Shown one piece after another: positions 17,483 to 25,936 of a stretch of DNA of 64,000 bases. The notes beneath the pieces are model-generated. The model searched no databases and was not told the DNA's origin. It saw only the letters and a program-made list of their open reading frames with translations. The position numbers were made by a program, and so were the translations under genes. Source of the DNA: Streptomyces sp. NBC_01723 (GTDB taxonomy: Bacteria > Actinomycetota > Actinomycetes > Streptomycetales > Streptomycetaceae); the NCBI RefSeq assembly GCF_036246005.1, contig NZ_CP109171.1, positions 4,080,001 to 4,144,000 of the forward strand, in the 5' to 3' direction. Within the stretch, counting starts at the first letter, position 1. Every line of letters starts with the position of its first letter.

Positions 17483-18001
17483 CTACTTCCGCAGCTCGAT
17501 GACGGTCTTGCCGATGCGGATCGGCGAACCCGGCCCGATCGGTGTCGGCGTCGTCAGCCGGGACCGGTCCAGGTAGGTGCCGTTGGTGGAGCCCAGGTCC
17601 TCGACGATCCACTGCCCGTTCTGGTCCGGGTAGATCCTGGCATGGCGGCTGGAGGCGTAGTCGTCGTCCAGCACGATCGTCGAGTCGTGTGCCCGGCCGA
17701 GCGTGATGGTCTGCCCCTGGAGGGCAACGGTGGTGCCGGTGAGAGTGCCTTCCGTCACGACCAGCTTGGTGGGCGCGCCCCGGCGGCCGCGGCCGCCGCC
17801 GGACTGCTGGCGCTGCGGCGGAGGCGCCTGGTTCTGGCGCGCGGCGGCCTGCTGCGGTCGGGCGGCTTCGCGCCGCGCTCCGCGCTGGGTGACCCGCGTA
17901 CCGAACAGGTCGCTGCGGATGACCTGCACGGCCACGATCACGAACAGCCACAGTACGGCGAGAAAACCCAGCCGCATGACCGTGAGGGTCAGCTCTGACA
18001 T
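17483..18001 (-). CDS. fhaB: Membrane-anchored FHA-domain protein FhaB (FipA type)
   Basis: A 172-aa protein with an N-terminal transmembrane helix (about residues 7-27), an Arg/Gln/Pro-rich linker and an FHA domain (about 95-165) with the phosphothreonine-binding features LGRAHDSTI, SSRHARI and GSTNGTYLD. FHA proteins of this cluster bind proteins phosphorylated by PknB; the mycobacterial counterpart FipA links FtsZ and FtsQ. The ATG at 17999-18001 is followed by the proper membrane helix; the longer upstream frame overlaps fhaA and is not used. Eleven bases separate it from the end of fhaA. Confidence 0.92.
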   Translation of the reverse strand: MSELTLTVMRLGFLAVLWLFVIVAVQVIRSDLFGTRVTQRGARREAARPQQAAARQNQAPPPQRQQSGGGRGRRGAPTKLVVTEGTLTGTTVALQGQTITLGRAHDSTIVLDDDYASSRHARIYPDQNGQWIVEDLGSTNGTYLDRSRLTTPTPIGPGSPIRIGKTVIELRK

Positions 18002-18011
18002 TGCCCCCGGA

Positions 18012-18896
18012 TCACCCTTCGGCTTGCCTGTAGATAACGGTGGTGCTGCCCACGACGACGCGGGAGCCGTCGCGGAGCGTAGCGCGGGTTGTGTGCTGCC
18101 CGTCCACCACGATGCCGTTCGTGGACCCGAGGTCCTGGATCGTCGAGGGCGTTCCGGTCCGGATCTCGCAGTGCCGGCGGGAGACGCCGGGGTCGTCGAT
18201 TCGCACATCGGCCTCGGTGCTGCGGCCGAGGACCAGGGTTCCGCGGGAGATCTGGTGGCGGTTGCCGTTGATCTCGACCCAGTGGCGGGTGCGTCCGCCG
18301 GACGCGGGTGCCGCCGGTGGCTGCTGGCCGCCCGCGGGCTGCGGGTAGCCGTAACCGCCGGGGCGTGAGCCGGGCGGCGGCGCGGACGGCATGGGCGGGG
18401 CGCCGGCGGGTGCGGCGGCCGGCGGGTAGCCGTAGCCACCGCCCGGGGCGCCGGGCCGTCCGCCGGGCGCCGGGGGAGCGGCGGGGCCCGCCGGGGCCGG
18501 GCCGCCGCCCTGGTGGCTGCTGGAGGAGGCGAGCGTACGGCTGCGCACCCGGTACAGGCCGGTGTCGAGGTCGTCCGCCTTCTCCAGGTGGACCTTGATC
18601 GGTCCCATGAAGGTGTAGCGCTGCTGCTTGGCGTAGTCGCGGACCATGCCGGCCAGCTCGTCGCCGAGCTGGCCCGAGTAGGGGCTGAGCCGCTCGAAGT
18701 CGGGCGTGCTCAGTTCCACGATGAAGTCATTGGGTACGACGGTGCGGTCGCGGTTCCAGATGGTCGCGTTGTTGTCGCATTCGCGCTGGAGCGCTCCCGC
18801 GATCTCCACGGGCTGCACCTCGGACTTGAACACCTTCGCGAAGGTGCCGTTGACCAGACCTTCGAGACGCTGCTCGAACTTCTTCAGGACTCCCAT
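18012..18896 (-). CDS. fhaA: FHA-domain protein FhaA with DUF3662 domain
   Basis: A 294-aa cytoplasmic protein. Residues about 1-115 are the DUF3662 domain (MGVLKKFEQRLEGLVNG is the typical opening), residues 120-200 a Pro/Gly/Ala-rich linker, and 205-290 an FHA domain with LGRSTEADV, SRRHCEI and GSTNGI. In mycobacteria FhaA recognises phosphorylated MviN and so slows lipid II flipping. S. coelicolor homologues next to pknB have been linked to antibiotic production and carbon flux. It is the first gene of the cluster; the ATG at 18894-18896 is preceded by a GGAGG-type site. The promoter must lie in the 500 bases before the tRNA gene. Confidence 0.93.
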   Translation of the reverse strand: MGVLKKFEQRLEGLVNGTFAKVFKSEVQPVEIAGALQRECDNNATIWNRDRTVVPNDFIVELSTPDFERLSPYSGQLGDELAGMVRDYAKQQRYTFMGPIKVHLEKADDLDTGLYRVRSRTLASSSSHQGGGPAPAGPAAPPAPGGRPGAPGGGYGYPPAAAPAGAPPMPSAPPPGSRPGGYGYPQPAGGQQPPAAPASGGRTRHWVEINGNRHQISRGTLVLGRSTEADVRIDDPGVSRRHCEIRTGTPSTIQDLGSTNGIVVDGQHTTRATLRDGSRVVVGSTTVIYRQAEG

Positions 18897-19414
18897 GGGG
18901 CACCTCCTCCGTCGCTGCCGTCCTGTCCACTGCCTTGCGTACTGCTGCCTTGCGTACTGCCGGTGTGCGCACCGCTCGTCCGTGCACTGTCCACCTGGTA
19001 CTGCTTACTGATCGTATCCACGCGCCGCTCGATCGGCTGGTTCCCCCTGTCGGCCCGGTCGACGGGTGTCGACGCCTCTCGGAGTTCCCGCTGGAGCCGT
19101 CCCTCGAACTCCCGGGGACCTTCGGGATGCGCTCCCTCGGGTACTCATGCCCAGGATCGTAGAGGCGGCCGCAGACCAGTGTCCCGCACCTGACCGTGGA
19201 CCCCTACCGGCTCCTGGGGAGACGGGCCGTACCGGTACGAGGTTGATACGTGAACGGCTACGGGTCGAGACGAGTGCCCGGGAGCGGGGCGGGCGCCCTG
19301 CTCCCGGCCGTGAAGGGATGTGAATCCACCCCTGGCAGCGTGCTAATGTTCTCGTGTCGGAAGGGGCCAGGCCGCAGGCAAAGGCAGGGCAGGGCACCGG
19401 AGGACACACCCAAT
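18897..19414. other. Intergenic region upstream of fhaA and tRNA-Leu
   Basis: About 520 bases without a convincing gene. It must hold the fhaA promoter (minus strand) and the tRNA promoter (plus strand, possibly with TAATGT at 19344-19349 as -10). A perfect 15-bp tandem duplication lies at 18931-18960, in the probable fhaA leader. Confidence 0.55.
18931..18960. repeat. Perfect 15-bp tandem duplication
   Basis: TGCCTTGCGTACTGC occurs twice with no gap (18931-18945, 18946-18960), 35-64 bases upstream of the fhaA start. A shorter related piece (GTACTGCTTACTG) occurs near 18999. Confidence 0.9.
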
Positions 19415-19501
19415 GCGCGGGTGGCGGAATAGGCAGACGCGCTGGATTCAGGTTCCAGTGCCCGCAAGGGCGTGGGGGTTCAACTCCCCCCTCGCGCACC
19501 A
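19415..19501 (+). tRNA. tRNA-Leu (anticodon CAG), CCA encoded
   Basis: An 87-nt class II tRNA. The acceptor stem pairs 19415-19421 with 19491-19497, and A-C-C-A follows at 19498-19501. The anticodon stem (CTGGA/TCCAG) encloses a 7-base loop TTCAGGT with CAG as anticodon, reading CUG, the main leucine codon of this G+C-rich genome. A variable arm (about TGCCCGCAAGGGCG) and the T arm GGGGGTTCAACTCCCCC are clear. Confidence 0.97.
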
Positions 19502-19505
19502 GTCG

Positions 19506-19538
19506 AAAGCCCCCCAGGTCTCGGACCTGGGGGGCTTT
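19506..19538 (+). terminator. tRNA-Leu terminator
   Basis: Perfect 15-bp stem (19506-19520 and 19524-19538) with a 3-nt loop, 5 bases after the tRNA, ending in CTTT. Confidence 0.9.
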
Positions 19539-19598
19539 CGCATGCCCGGTCGCGGTACGCGGGGAGTGGTCCGCGAGCGGCCTGCTGTGAGGAAGGTC

Positions 19599-20459
19599 TC
19601 AGGGCTCGGGGCGCCACAGGGCCGGCACGTTGGGCGGCTCCCAGCCCGTCGTCGCGGTGTGCCCCTGGAGGCAGCGGTAGGCGCGGCCGCCGTACGTCAC
19701 GCGGTCGCCCGCGGTGTAGGAGCGGCCGGGTGCCCAGGTGCCGTTCGGCGGGTCGGTGGGCGGGTCGGTGGGGTCGGGGCCGGGACCGCCGTCCACGTCC
19801 AGGACGAAGTCGAAGGTGGCCTCCCTGCCGCCGCCCCCGGCGCGGACGTTCATCAGCAGCGCCGGGTCGAAGAGCGCGTCCGTGGCGTTGCGGGGTTCGC
19901 CGGGGAAGTAGAGCTGGGTGGTCAGCACGGGTTGGCCGGGTGCCTGCGCCTTGACGTGGAGGTGCCGGGTGCGGCCCGGGTAGAGGCCCGGGACGATCGT
20001 GCGCAGGGTGAAGGCGCCGGTGGCGTCGGTGAACTGGTGGCCGCGGAACGCGTATCCGGCCATGTCGTAGGCGCCGGCGTTGTCCGCCTGCCAGAAGTCG
20101 AGGAGCACGCCGGGCAGCGGGGCGCAGTTCCGTCCGAAGACGTAGCCGGCGACGGTCAGCGGGGTGCCGACGGTGCCGGGTGTCACCAGGCTGGTGCGCC
20201 GCGGGGAGTTCGGCCTGAAGTACGGGCCCTCCATCTGGTCCGGCGTCGGGTCGTCGCCGTCGTCGCAGTAGGGGGTCGGCGTCAGCGTGCGGCCGGTGGA
20301 GGAGCGGGCGGCGTCCCGGGCGAGCGCGATGCCGCCGGTGGCGAGCAACGGGACGGCGGCGCCGGCGGCGACCGCGGCCCTGAGGAGTGCCTTGCGGCTG
20401 AGGGCGCGGTCGGTGCCGGTGCCGGGGTTGTCGGGGGGTGTGGGGGCGTCGGGGGTCAT
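19599..20459 (-). CDS. Exported intradiol ring-cleavage dioxygenase with C-terminal chitin/cellulose-binding module
   Basis: A 286-aa protein. The N-terminus has a Tat-like export signal (SRKALLRAAVAAG and a hydrophobic run to about residue 47). The intradiol dioxygenase core spans about 75-215; probable Fe(III) ligands are a Tyr near 131, Tyr160 (GLYPGR), His166 and His168 (RHLHVKA). A Pro/Asp/Thr linker leads to a CBM5/12-type module (about 237-286: GTWAPGRSYTAGDRV, then GWEPPNVPALW). The same architecture is known from SACTE_2871 of Streptomyces sp. SirexAA-E, an extracellular catechol dioxygenase that binds polysaccharide and opens catechols. The ATG at 20459 has GAGGAA upstream. It likely attacks lignin-derived catechols on plant cell walls. 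Confidence 0.88.
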   Translation of the reverse strand: MTPDAPTPPDNPGTGTDRALSRKALLRAAVAAGAAVPLLATGGIALARDAARSSTGRTLTPTPYCDDGDDPTPDQMEGPYFRPNSPRRTSLVTPGTVGTPLTVAGYVFGRNCAPLPGVLLDFWQADNAGAYDMAGYAFRGHQFTDATGAFTLRTIVPGLYPGRTRHLHVKAQAPGQPVLTTQLYFPGEPRNATDALFDPALLMNVRAGGGGREATFDFVLDVDGGPGPDPTDPPTDPPNGTWAPGRSYTAGDRVTYGGRAYRCLQGHTATTGWEPPNVPALWRPEP

Positions 20460-20720
20460 GGGGTTCCTCGGTCTCCTCGGTGGGTGGTCCCCGGGGCGGC
20501 CGGACGGGAGGCGCGGCGTCCGGGACGTCGGGGACCGGGGCAGGGAGCGCTGGAAACCGTAGGCGCGCACCCGGGGCCGCGGGCACCTCCTGTTCCGCCC
20601 TCTGCCCGGCGTTATGCGAGCGGTGGGCCGGAGCGTGTACGGGCGGTTCGGCCGGAGGTACGGTCGGGGCGCGTATCGGCAGGCGTGGCGCGACGGACTA
20701 GTACGGGGAAGGCGGCCGGG

Positions 20721-22187
20721 ATGAGCGGGGCGACGGCGGGGGCGGTCACGGAGTCGGCGACCGGGGTGGTGCCGGGGGCGCGCGCGGAGGGGTCGGACGG
20801 GGCCGTGCGGGTGCCGGTCGTGCCGGGATTCGCGCGGTGGCCCGCGGAGGGCTCGCCGAAGGCGGAGGGCAAGGCCGTGCGCACCCGCGTCCCGCGCTCC
20901 GCGCACGCCGCGCTCGACCTGGACGCCGGCCGCCCGGACGTGCTCGCCGCGGTCGAGGAGTCGAACCGGGGCCGGATCCCCGGGCTCGCCCCGCTGCGGG
21001 CCGGGCGGATGGCGGCCACGCCGTTCGCCTTCCTGCGCGGGTCGGCGGGCCTGATGGCGTACGACCTGGCGCGTACGCCGATGACCGGGATCGGCGCCCA
21101 GATCTGCGGCGACGCGCACGCGGCGAACTTCGGTCTCTACGGTGACGCCCGCGGCGGCATGGTCATCGACCTCAACGACTTCGACGAGACGGTCCACGGC
21201 CCCTGGGAGTGGGACCTCAAGCGGCTCGCCGCGTCGCTCGTCCTCGCGGGCCGGGAGGCCGGCGCCGACGAGGACACCTGCCGCGAGGCCGCCCAGGGCG
21301 CGACGGGTGCCTACCGGCGCACCATGCGGCTGCTGTCCAGGCTTCCGGCGCTGGACGCCTGGAACGCCATCGCGGACGAGGAACTGGTCTCCCACACCGA
21401 CGCCCACGACCTGCTCGGCACCCTGGATCGGGTGGCCGAGAAGGCGCGGGCCAACACCAGCGGGCGTTTCGCGGCCAAGTCGACCGAGGCCACCGAGGAC
21501 GGCGGGCGGCGCTTCGTGGAGGCGCCGCCGGTGCTGCGCCGGGTGACGGACCCGGAGGCGGCGACGGTCGCGGCGTCCCTGGAGCAGTACCTGGCCACGC
21601 TCTCCGAGGACCGGCTGCCGCTGCTGGCCCGGTACGCGGTGCACGACGTCGCGTTCCGCGTCGTGGGCACCGGCAGCGTGGGCACGCGGTCGTACGTCGC
21701 GCTGCTCCTGGACCACCGGGGCGAACCGCTCGTCCTCCAGGTCAAGGAGGCCCGGCCGTCCGCGCTGCTGCCCCACCTGGCGACGGCCGGCTTCGACGTC
21801 CCCGAGCCCGGGCACGAGGGCCGCCGGGTGGTCATGGGGCAGAAGCGGATGCAGGTGGTCAGCGACATGCTGCTGGGCTGGACCACGGTCGACGGGCGGC
21901 CGTTCCAGGTACGGCAGTTCCGCAACCGCAAGGGCAGCGTCGACGCCACGGCCCTGGCCGCCGACCAGCTGGACGACTACGGCCGCATGACGGGCGCCCT
22001 GCTGGCCCGCGCCCACGCGCACAGCGCCGACCCGCGGGCCGTCGCGGGCTACTGCGGCAAGAACGAGGAGCTGGACGAGGCGGTGGCGGCCTTCGCCGTG
22101 GCCTACGCCGATCGGACGGAGGCCGACCACGCCGTACTGGCCACGGCGGTACGCAGTGGGCGGGTGGCGGCCGAGCTGGGGGCGTGA
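20721..22187 (+). CDS. DUF2252 family protein
   Basis: A 488-aa soluble protein of the DUF2252 family, distantly related to kinase-like phosphotransferases; activity unknown. Conserved stretches include FLRGSAGLMAYDLA, ICGDAHAANFG and VIDLNDFDETVHGPWEWD, which resemble the catalytic HGD and DxD loops of aminoglycoside phosphotransferase-like enzymes. A low-complexity first 50 residues precede the conserved part, so the start at 20721 (weak GGAAGG upstream) could be slightly different. Divergent from the dioxygenase gene with about 260 bases between; followed by a hairpin. Confidence 0.82.
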   Translation: MSGATAGAVTESATGVVPGARAEGSDGAVRVPVVPGFARWPAEGSPKAEGKAVRTRVPRSAHAALDLDAGRPDVLAAVEESNRGRIPGLAPLRAGRMAATPFAFLRGSAGLMAYDLARTPMTGIGAQICGDAHAANFGLYGDARGGMVIDLNDFDETVHGPWEWDLKRLAASLVLAGREAGADEDTCREAAQGATGAYRRTMRLLSRLPALDAWNAIADEELVSHTDAHDLLGTLDRVAEKARANTSGRFAAKSTEATEDGGRRFVEAPPVLRRVTDPEAATVAASLEQYLATLSEDRLPLLARYAVHDVAFRVVGTGSVGTRSYVALLLDHRGEPLVLQVKEARPSALLPHLATAGFDVPEPGHEGRRVVMGQKRMQVVSDMLLGWTTVDGRPFQVRQFRNRKGSVDATALAADQLDDYGRMTGALLARAHAHSADPRAVAGYCGKNEELDEAVAAFAVAYADRTEADHAVLATAVRSGRVAAELGA

Positions 22188-22285
22188 GGGCCGTCGCGGC
22201 CCGCTGGGGCGACCCGATCGTGGCCCAGCCCCTGTCGTCAGCCTCCCGTCTGCCTCGCGACGCCATGCACGCACTCTCGCCGCAC

Positions 22286-22328
22286 GGGGCCCTGACCCAA
22301 GTACATCCAGTACGAGGATCAGGGCCCC
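22286..22328 (+). terminator. Probable terminator after DUF2252 gene
   Basis: Perfect 10-bp arms (22286-22295 and 22319-22328) around a 23-nt loop that itself contains GTAC repeats able to pair. Confidence 0.6.
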
Positions 22329-22413
22329 GCACGCCGAGAGCACGCACTGACGCCGCGAGGCCCGCCCTCCGGGCGGACGGCGGGAGGTTGACGACAGGAC
22401 CTAGGCTGGACGG

Positions 22414-23229
22414 GTGACGACGCCGGAAGCTGAGCCCGAGCAGGGGGGTGCGCCGCGTCCCGAGGAACGGCTGGAACAGGCCGTACGGGCCGCCGAGCAG
22501 GCACTCATCGAGTACGAGATCGCGCTGGAGACCTTCCGGGTGGAGGTCGAGAACTTCTCGCGGCTGCACGAACAGCGGCTCGGCCCGGTGTACGCGCGTC
22601 TGGAGGAGCTGGAGGCGCAGATCCTGGAGGCCAGGGCGGCGCGCACCGGCGACGCCGCCGACCGGGAGCGGGCCGACGAGGCCCGGGCCCGGCTGATGCC
22701 GATCCCCGGGGTCGAGGAGCTGCTGAACGGCTGGATGGACGGGGACGGGCTGTTCCCGGAGGCCAAGGCGATGCTCACGGACCAGGCGGTACGGCCCCCG
22801 CAGCGGGTGCGGCCGAGCGAGGAGGCCCGCAAGCTCTACCGCGAGCTGGCCCGCAAGGCCCACCCCGACCTGGCCCAGGAGGAGGACGAGCGGGTCCGGC
22901 GCGAGGAGTTCATCACCCGCGTCAACGCCGCCTACGCCCGCGGCGACGCGGCTCAGCTGCGTGAGCTGGCCGAGGAGTGGGCCGCCGGGCCGGTGCCCGA
23001 GCGGCGCCCCAGCCGTGGCGAGGAGCTGTACGCCCGCCTGGAGTGGCTGGACCGGCGCAAGGAGATGCTGACGCTGCTCGCCAAGGAGCTGGAGGAGAGC
23101 GCGATCGGCGCCATGCTGCGGCTGGCCCCGGACGACCCGGACCGGCTCCTCGATGAGATCGCCGAGCAGCTCGCCACCCAGGTGCGGGAGCGCGAGGCGG
23201 AGCTGGCGGCGGCGCTCGGACGGGACTGA
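22414..23229 (+). CDS. Coiled-coil protein with a J-domain-like segment
   Basis: A 271-aa soluble, highly charged protein. Residues about 18-95 and 205-265 are predicted coiled coils. In between (about 135-185) is a segment resembling helices II-III of a DnaJ domain with the HPD tripeptide at 150-152 (ARKLYRELARKAHPDL) followed by FITRVNAAYARGD. This could stimulate a DnaK partner; no other DnaJ domains are present. The GTG at 22414 gives VTTPEAEPEQ. A rhodanese gene follows after 41 bases. Function beyond a possible co-chaperone role is unknown. Confidence 0.75.
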   Translation: MTTPEAEPEQGGAPRPEERLEQAVRAAEQALIEYEIALETFRVEVENFSRLHEQRLGPVYARLEELEAQILEARAARTGDAADRERADEARARLMPIPGVEELLNGWMDGDGLFPEAKAMLTDQAVRPPQRVRPSEEARKLYRELARKAHPDLAQEEDERVRREEFITRVNAAYARGDAAQLRELAEEWAAGPVPERRPSRGEELYARLEWLDRRKEMLTLLAKELEESAIGAMLRLAPDDPDRLLDEIAEQLATQVREREAELAAALGRD

Positions 23230-23270
23230 GCGGCACGGACCCGGGCGGCGGCTCGGGTAGCGTCTGGGGC

Positions 23271-23618
23271 ATGAGTTTCGGAGCTGGTGTGCCCACGGTC
23301 GGGGTCGGAGACCTCAAGGACGGCGACTTCCTGCTGGACGTCCGCGAGGACGACGAGTGGCAGGCGGGTCACGCCGCCGGGGCGCTGCACATTCCCCTCA
23401 GCGAGTTCGTGGCCCGGTACGGCGAGCTGGCCGAGGCCGCGCCGCAGGACGGCAGGATCCACGTGCTCTGCCGCGTCGGCGGGCGTTCGGCGCAGGTCAC
23501 CATGTACCTGGTCCAGCAGGGCGTCGACGCCGTGAACGTCGACGGCGGCATGCAGGAGTGGGCCGCGGCCGGCCGGCCGGTCGTGGACGAGAAGGGCGAG
23601 CCGGGGCACGTTCTCTAG
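23271..23618 (+). CDS. Single-domain rhodanese-like protein
   Basis: A 115-aa cytoplasmic rhodanese domain, predicted to carry a persulfide on Cys67 (HVLCRVGGRS) for sulfur transfer. The CH2-type features LLDVREDDEW, GHAAGALHIPL and the final GGMQEWAAAGRPV are typical. It lacks signal and membrane segments. It begins 41 bp after the J-like gene, on the same strand. Possible roles are thiosulfate:cyanide sulfurtransferase activity or sulfur delivery; the sequence gives no specific partner. Confidence 0.9.
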   Translation: MSFGAGVPTVGVGDLKDGDFLLDVREDDEWQAGHAAGALHIPLSEFVARYGELAEAAPQDGRIHVLCRVGGRSAQVTMYLVQQGVDAVNVDGGMQEWAAAGRPVVDEKGEPGHVL

Positions 23619-23798
23619 GCTGTCCCGTGATCCCGCGGATGTGGTGACGGCCACGGTGCGGCCCGTCCGCCGGGGGATGTGCGGGCGGCCGGTCCTGAGT
23701 ACCGTTCCCGTTCGAACGTGGCCGGGCGGCCGGGCTGTGCCGCGCGGGCGCCCCGCGGTGCGCGGGCGGATGGACGGATCGGGACCGAACGGGGCGGA

Positions 23799-24614
23799 AT
23801 GGAAGCGTACGACACAGGCTCGGACGCCCGGCAGGGGCGGGACGGGCGGGAGGACCCGGTCGGGTCCGACGGCGCGTCGGAACAGACCGGCGGGGCGGAC
23901 GGGACCACCGGTGCCTCCCAGGCCGCGGCACCCCGCACCGGAGTCGCCGCGCTCTCCCCGCGCTACCAGGTCGGTGCCGTGGTCGCCCTCGCGGTCGTCG
24001 CGATCGCCGTCTGCGCCCACATAGGGCTGGTGTTCCTGCACGTGGCCCCGTCCAACACCCTCACCAAGCAGCACGGCGAGGCGGTGGACGAGTGGATCTT
24101 CCCGGAGTTCGAACAGAACTGGAAGCTCTTCGCGCCCAACCCGCTCCAGCAGAACATCTCGGTCCAGGTCCGCGCCGACGTGAGCACGGCGGCCGGCGAG
24201 ATACGCACGACCGGCTGGTACGACCTGTCCGCGGAGGACGGCCGCGCCATCGACGGCAATCCGCTGCCGAGCCACACCCAGCAGAACGAACTCCGCCGGG
24301 CCTGGGACTTCTTCGTCTCCAGCCATGACTCCGACAACCGGCCGGTGGGCATGCGGGGCACCCTCTCCGAGACCTACCTGCGGCACATCGCCGTCCAGCG
24401 GCTGGAGCGGAACGACGCCGCCGGAGAGGGCGGGACCGTCGAGCGCGTCCAGTACCGGTCGCGGACCACCAACGTGGAGCCGCCGCCGTGGACCGGTGAG
24501 AAGGTCTCCGACCGGCCGGCCTACCGCGAGCTGCCCTGGTGGACGGTGCCCGGCGGCACGGGCCCGAAGGACGGCGCGGCCGACGGCGCCGCGAGGAACG
24601 GGGGTGCCGCGTGA
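23799..24614 (+). CDS. DUF5819 family membrane-anchored protein, partner of HTTM protein
   Basis: A 271-aa protein: a 45-residue hydrophilic Gly/Thr/Ala-rich N-terminus, one transmembrane helix at about 58-80, and an extracytoplasmic domain with the hallmark FPEFEQNWKLFAPNPLQQN. Such DUF5819 proteins commonly sit next to HTTM (gamma-carboxylase-like) membrane proteins, as here. The GTG of the HTTM gene overlaps its TGA, which indicates a fixed pair. The ATG at 23799 has only a weak purine-rich site (GGGGCGGA). Function unknown; a joint membrane complex with the next protein is likely. Confidence 0.8.
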   Translation: MEAYDTGSDARQGRDGREDPVGSDGASEQTGGADGTTGASQAAAPRTGVAALSPRYQVGAVVALAVVAIAVCAHIGLVFLHVAPSNTLTKQHGEAVDEWIFPEFEQNWKLFAPNPLQQNISVQVRADVSTAAGEIRTTGWYDLSAEDGRAIDGNPLPSHTQQNELRRAWDFFVSSHDSDNRPVGMRGTLSETYLRHIAVQRLERNDAAGEGGTVERVQYRSRTTNVEPPPWTGEKVSDRPAYRELPWWTVPGGTGPKDGAADGAARNGGAA

Positions 24615-25936
24615 ACGGCATCGCCCTCTCGGTCTCCCGCTCCATCGCCCGCGTCACCGGCGCCGCGCTCGGCCCGTACCAGACGGCCGTGATCCGTATC
24701 GGCTTCAGCGCCACGTGGCTGCTCTTCCTGCTGCGCGAACTCCCCCACCGGAGCGAGCTGTACGGCCCCGAGAGCCCCTGGAGCCACGACCTCGCCGAGC
24801 AACTGATCGCGGACAACGGTGCCTTCACGGCGCTGATGTGGTCCGACTCGGCCGCCTGGTTCGAGATCGTCTACGCGCTGGCCGTGCTGAGCAGCGTGCT
24901 GCTCCTGCTGGGCTGGCGCACCCGGACCATGTCCGTGCTGTTCATGGTCGGGGTGCTCTCGCTGCAGAACCGCAGCGTCTTCATGGGCGACGGCGGCGAC
25001 AACGTCCTGCACCTGATGAGCATCTACCTGGTCCTCACCCGCTGCGGCCGGGTCTGGTCGCTGGACGCCCGCCGGGCGCGGCGCGGCGACGAGGCACGCG
25101 CGCGTGGAGAGCGAGTCCGGGACCGGGTCGGGCCGCTGCTGTGGTCCGTGTTCGGCTTCGTCCTGCTCACCGTGACGCTCGCGGGCGGCATGGACGGCGA
25201 CTGGTTCGTCCCCACGCTGCTGTGGGCGGTGTGGGTGGCACAGGGCATCGGCTGGGTCGTCGGGCGCGCGGCCGAGGGCAGCCAGCCGCGGATCCTGCTG
25301 GACGTGGTCACCGACATCGTGCACAACGGCGCGCTCTTCGTGATCATGGCCGAGGCGTGTCTGATCTACGCGACCGCCGGCTGGTACAAGATCCAGGGCT
25401 CGCGCTGGCAGGACGGCACGGCCGTCTACTACCCCCTGCACCTGGACTACTTCTCGCCCTGGCCCGCGCTCTCCGACGCCCTGGCCGGCAACGGCACCAT
25501 GGTCATGCTCATCACCTACGGCACGGTCGCCGTACAGGTCGCCTTCCCGTTCACCCTGTTCAACCGGCGGGTCAAGAACGTGCTGCTGGCTGCCATGATG
25601 ACCGAGCACGCGGTGATCGCCGTGACGCTCGGGCTGCCGTTCTTCTCGCTGGCGATGATCGCCGCCGACGCGGTGTTCCTGCCGACCTCGTTCCTGCGCC
25701 GCCTGGGCGACGGGGCGGCACGCGCGCGTGCGCGGCTGCTGGGCCGGCTGCCGGCCGGGTTCCCCGGCGGAGGCGGGAGCAAGGGCGGGGCGGGCCGTGC
25801 GGCCACGGTGCCGGGCCCGCGGGCCGGATCCGGCGAGGAGGGCTCCGGGGAGGGGCCCGAGGGGGACAAGCGCTCCGGGGAGGGGCCCGAGGGACCCGAG
25901 GGCTCCGAGCAGACGCACGTAGGCTTCAAGGCATGA
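24611..25936 (+). CDS. HTTM domain membrane protein (vitamin K-dependent gamma-carboxylase-like)
   Basis: A 441-aa polytopic protein with the HTTM fold shared with eukaryotic vitamin K-dependent gamma-glutamyl carboxylase. Signs: an early helix with IRIGFSATWLLFLL, LSLQNRSVFMGDGGDNVLHL, and further helices up to about residue 360. The last 80 residues are a soluble, acidic, repetitive tail (two copies of SGEGPEG). Bacterial HTTM proteins have no settled function; some lie beside peptide-modifying systems. It overlaps both neighbours (GTGA at the start, ATGA at the end), so DUF5819-HTTM-SpoU form a coupled transcript. Confidence 0.82.
   Translation: MNGIALSVSRSIARVTGAALGPYQTAVIRIGFSATWLLFLLRELPHRSELYGPESPWSHDLAEQLIADNGAFTALMWSDSAAWFEIVYALAVLSSVLLLLGWRTRTMSVLFMVGVLSLQNRSVFMGDGGDNVLHLMSIYLVLTRCGRVWSLDARRARRGDEARARGERVRDRVGPLLWSVFGFVLLTVTLAGGMDGDWFVPTLLWAVWVAQGIGWVVGRAAEGSQPRILLDVVTDIVHNGALFVIMAEACLIYATAGWYKIQGSRWQDGTAVYYPLHLDYFSPWPALSDALAGNGTMVMLITYGTVAVQVAFPFTLFNRRVKNVLLAAMMTEHAVIAVTLGLPFFSLAMIAADAVFLPTSFLRRLGDGAARARARLLGRLPAGFPGGGGSKGGAGRAATVPGPRAGSGEEGSGEGPEGDKRSGEGPEGPEGSEQTHVGFKA

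Noticed and set aside
19250..19260. ATACGTGAACGG as a degenerate parS site
   Set aside because: Only about half of the palindrome matches; chance level.
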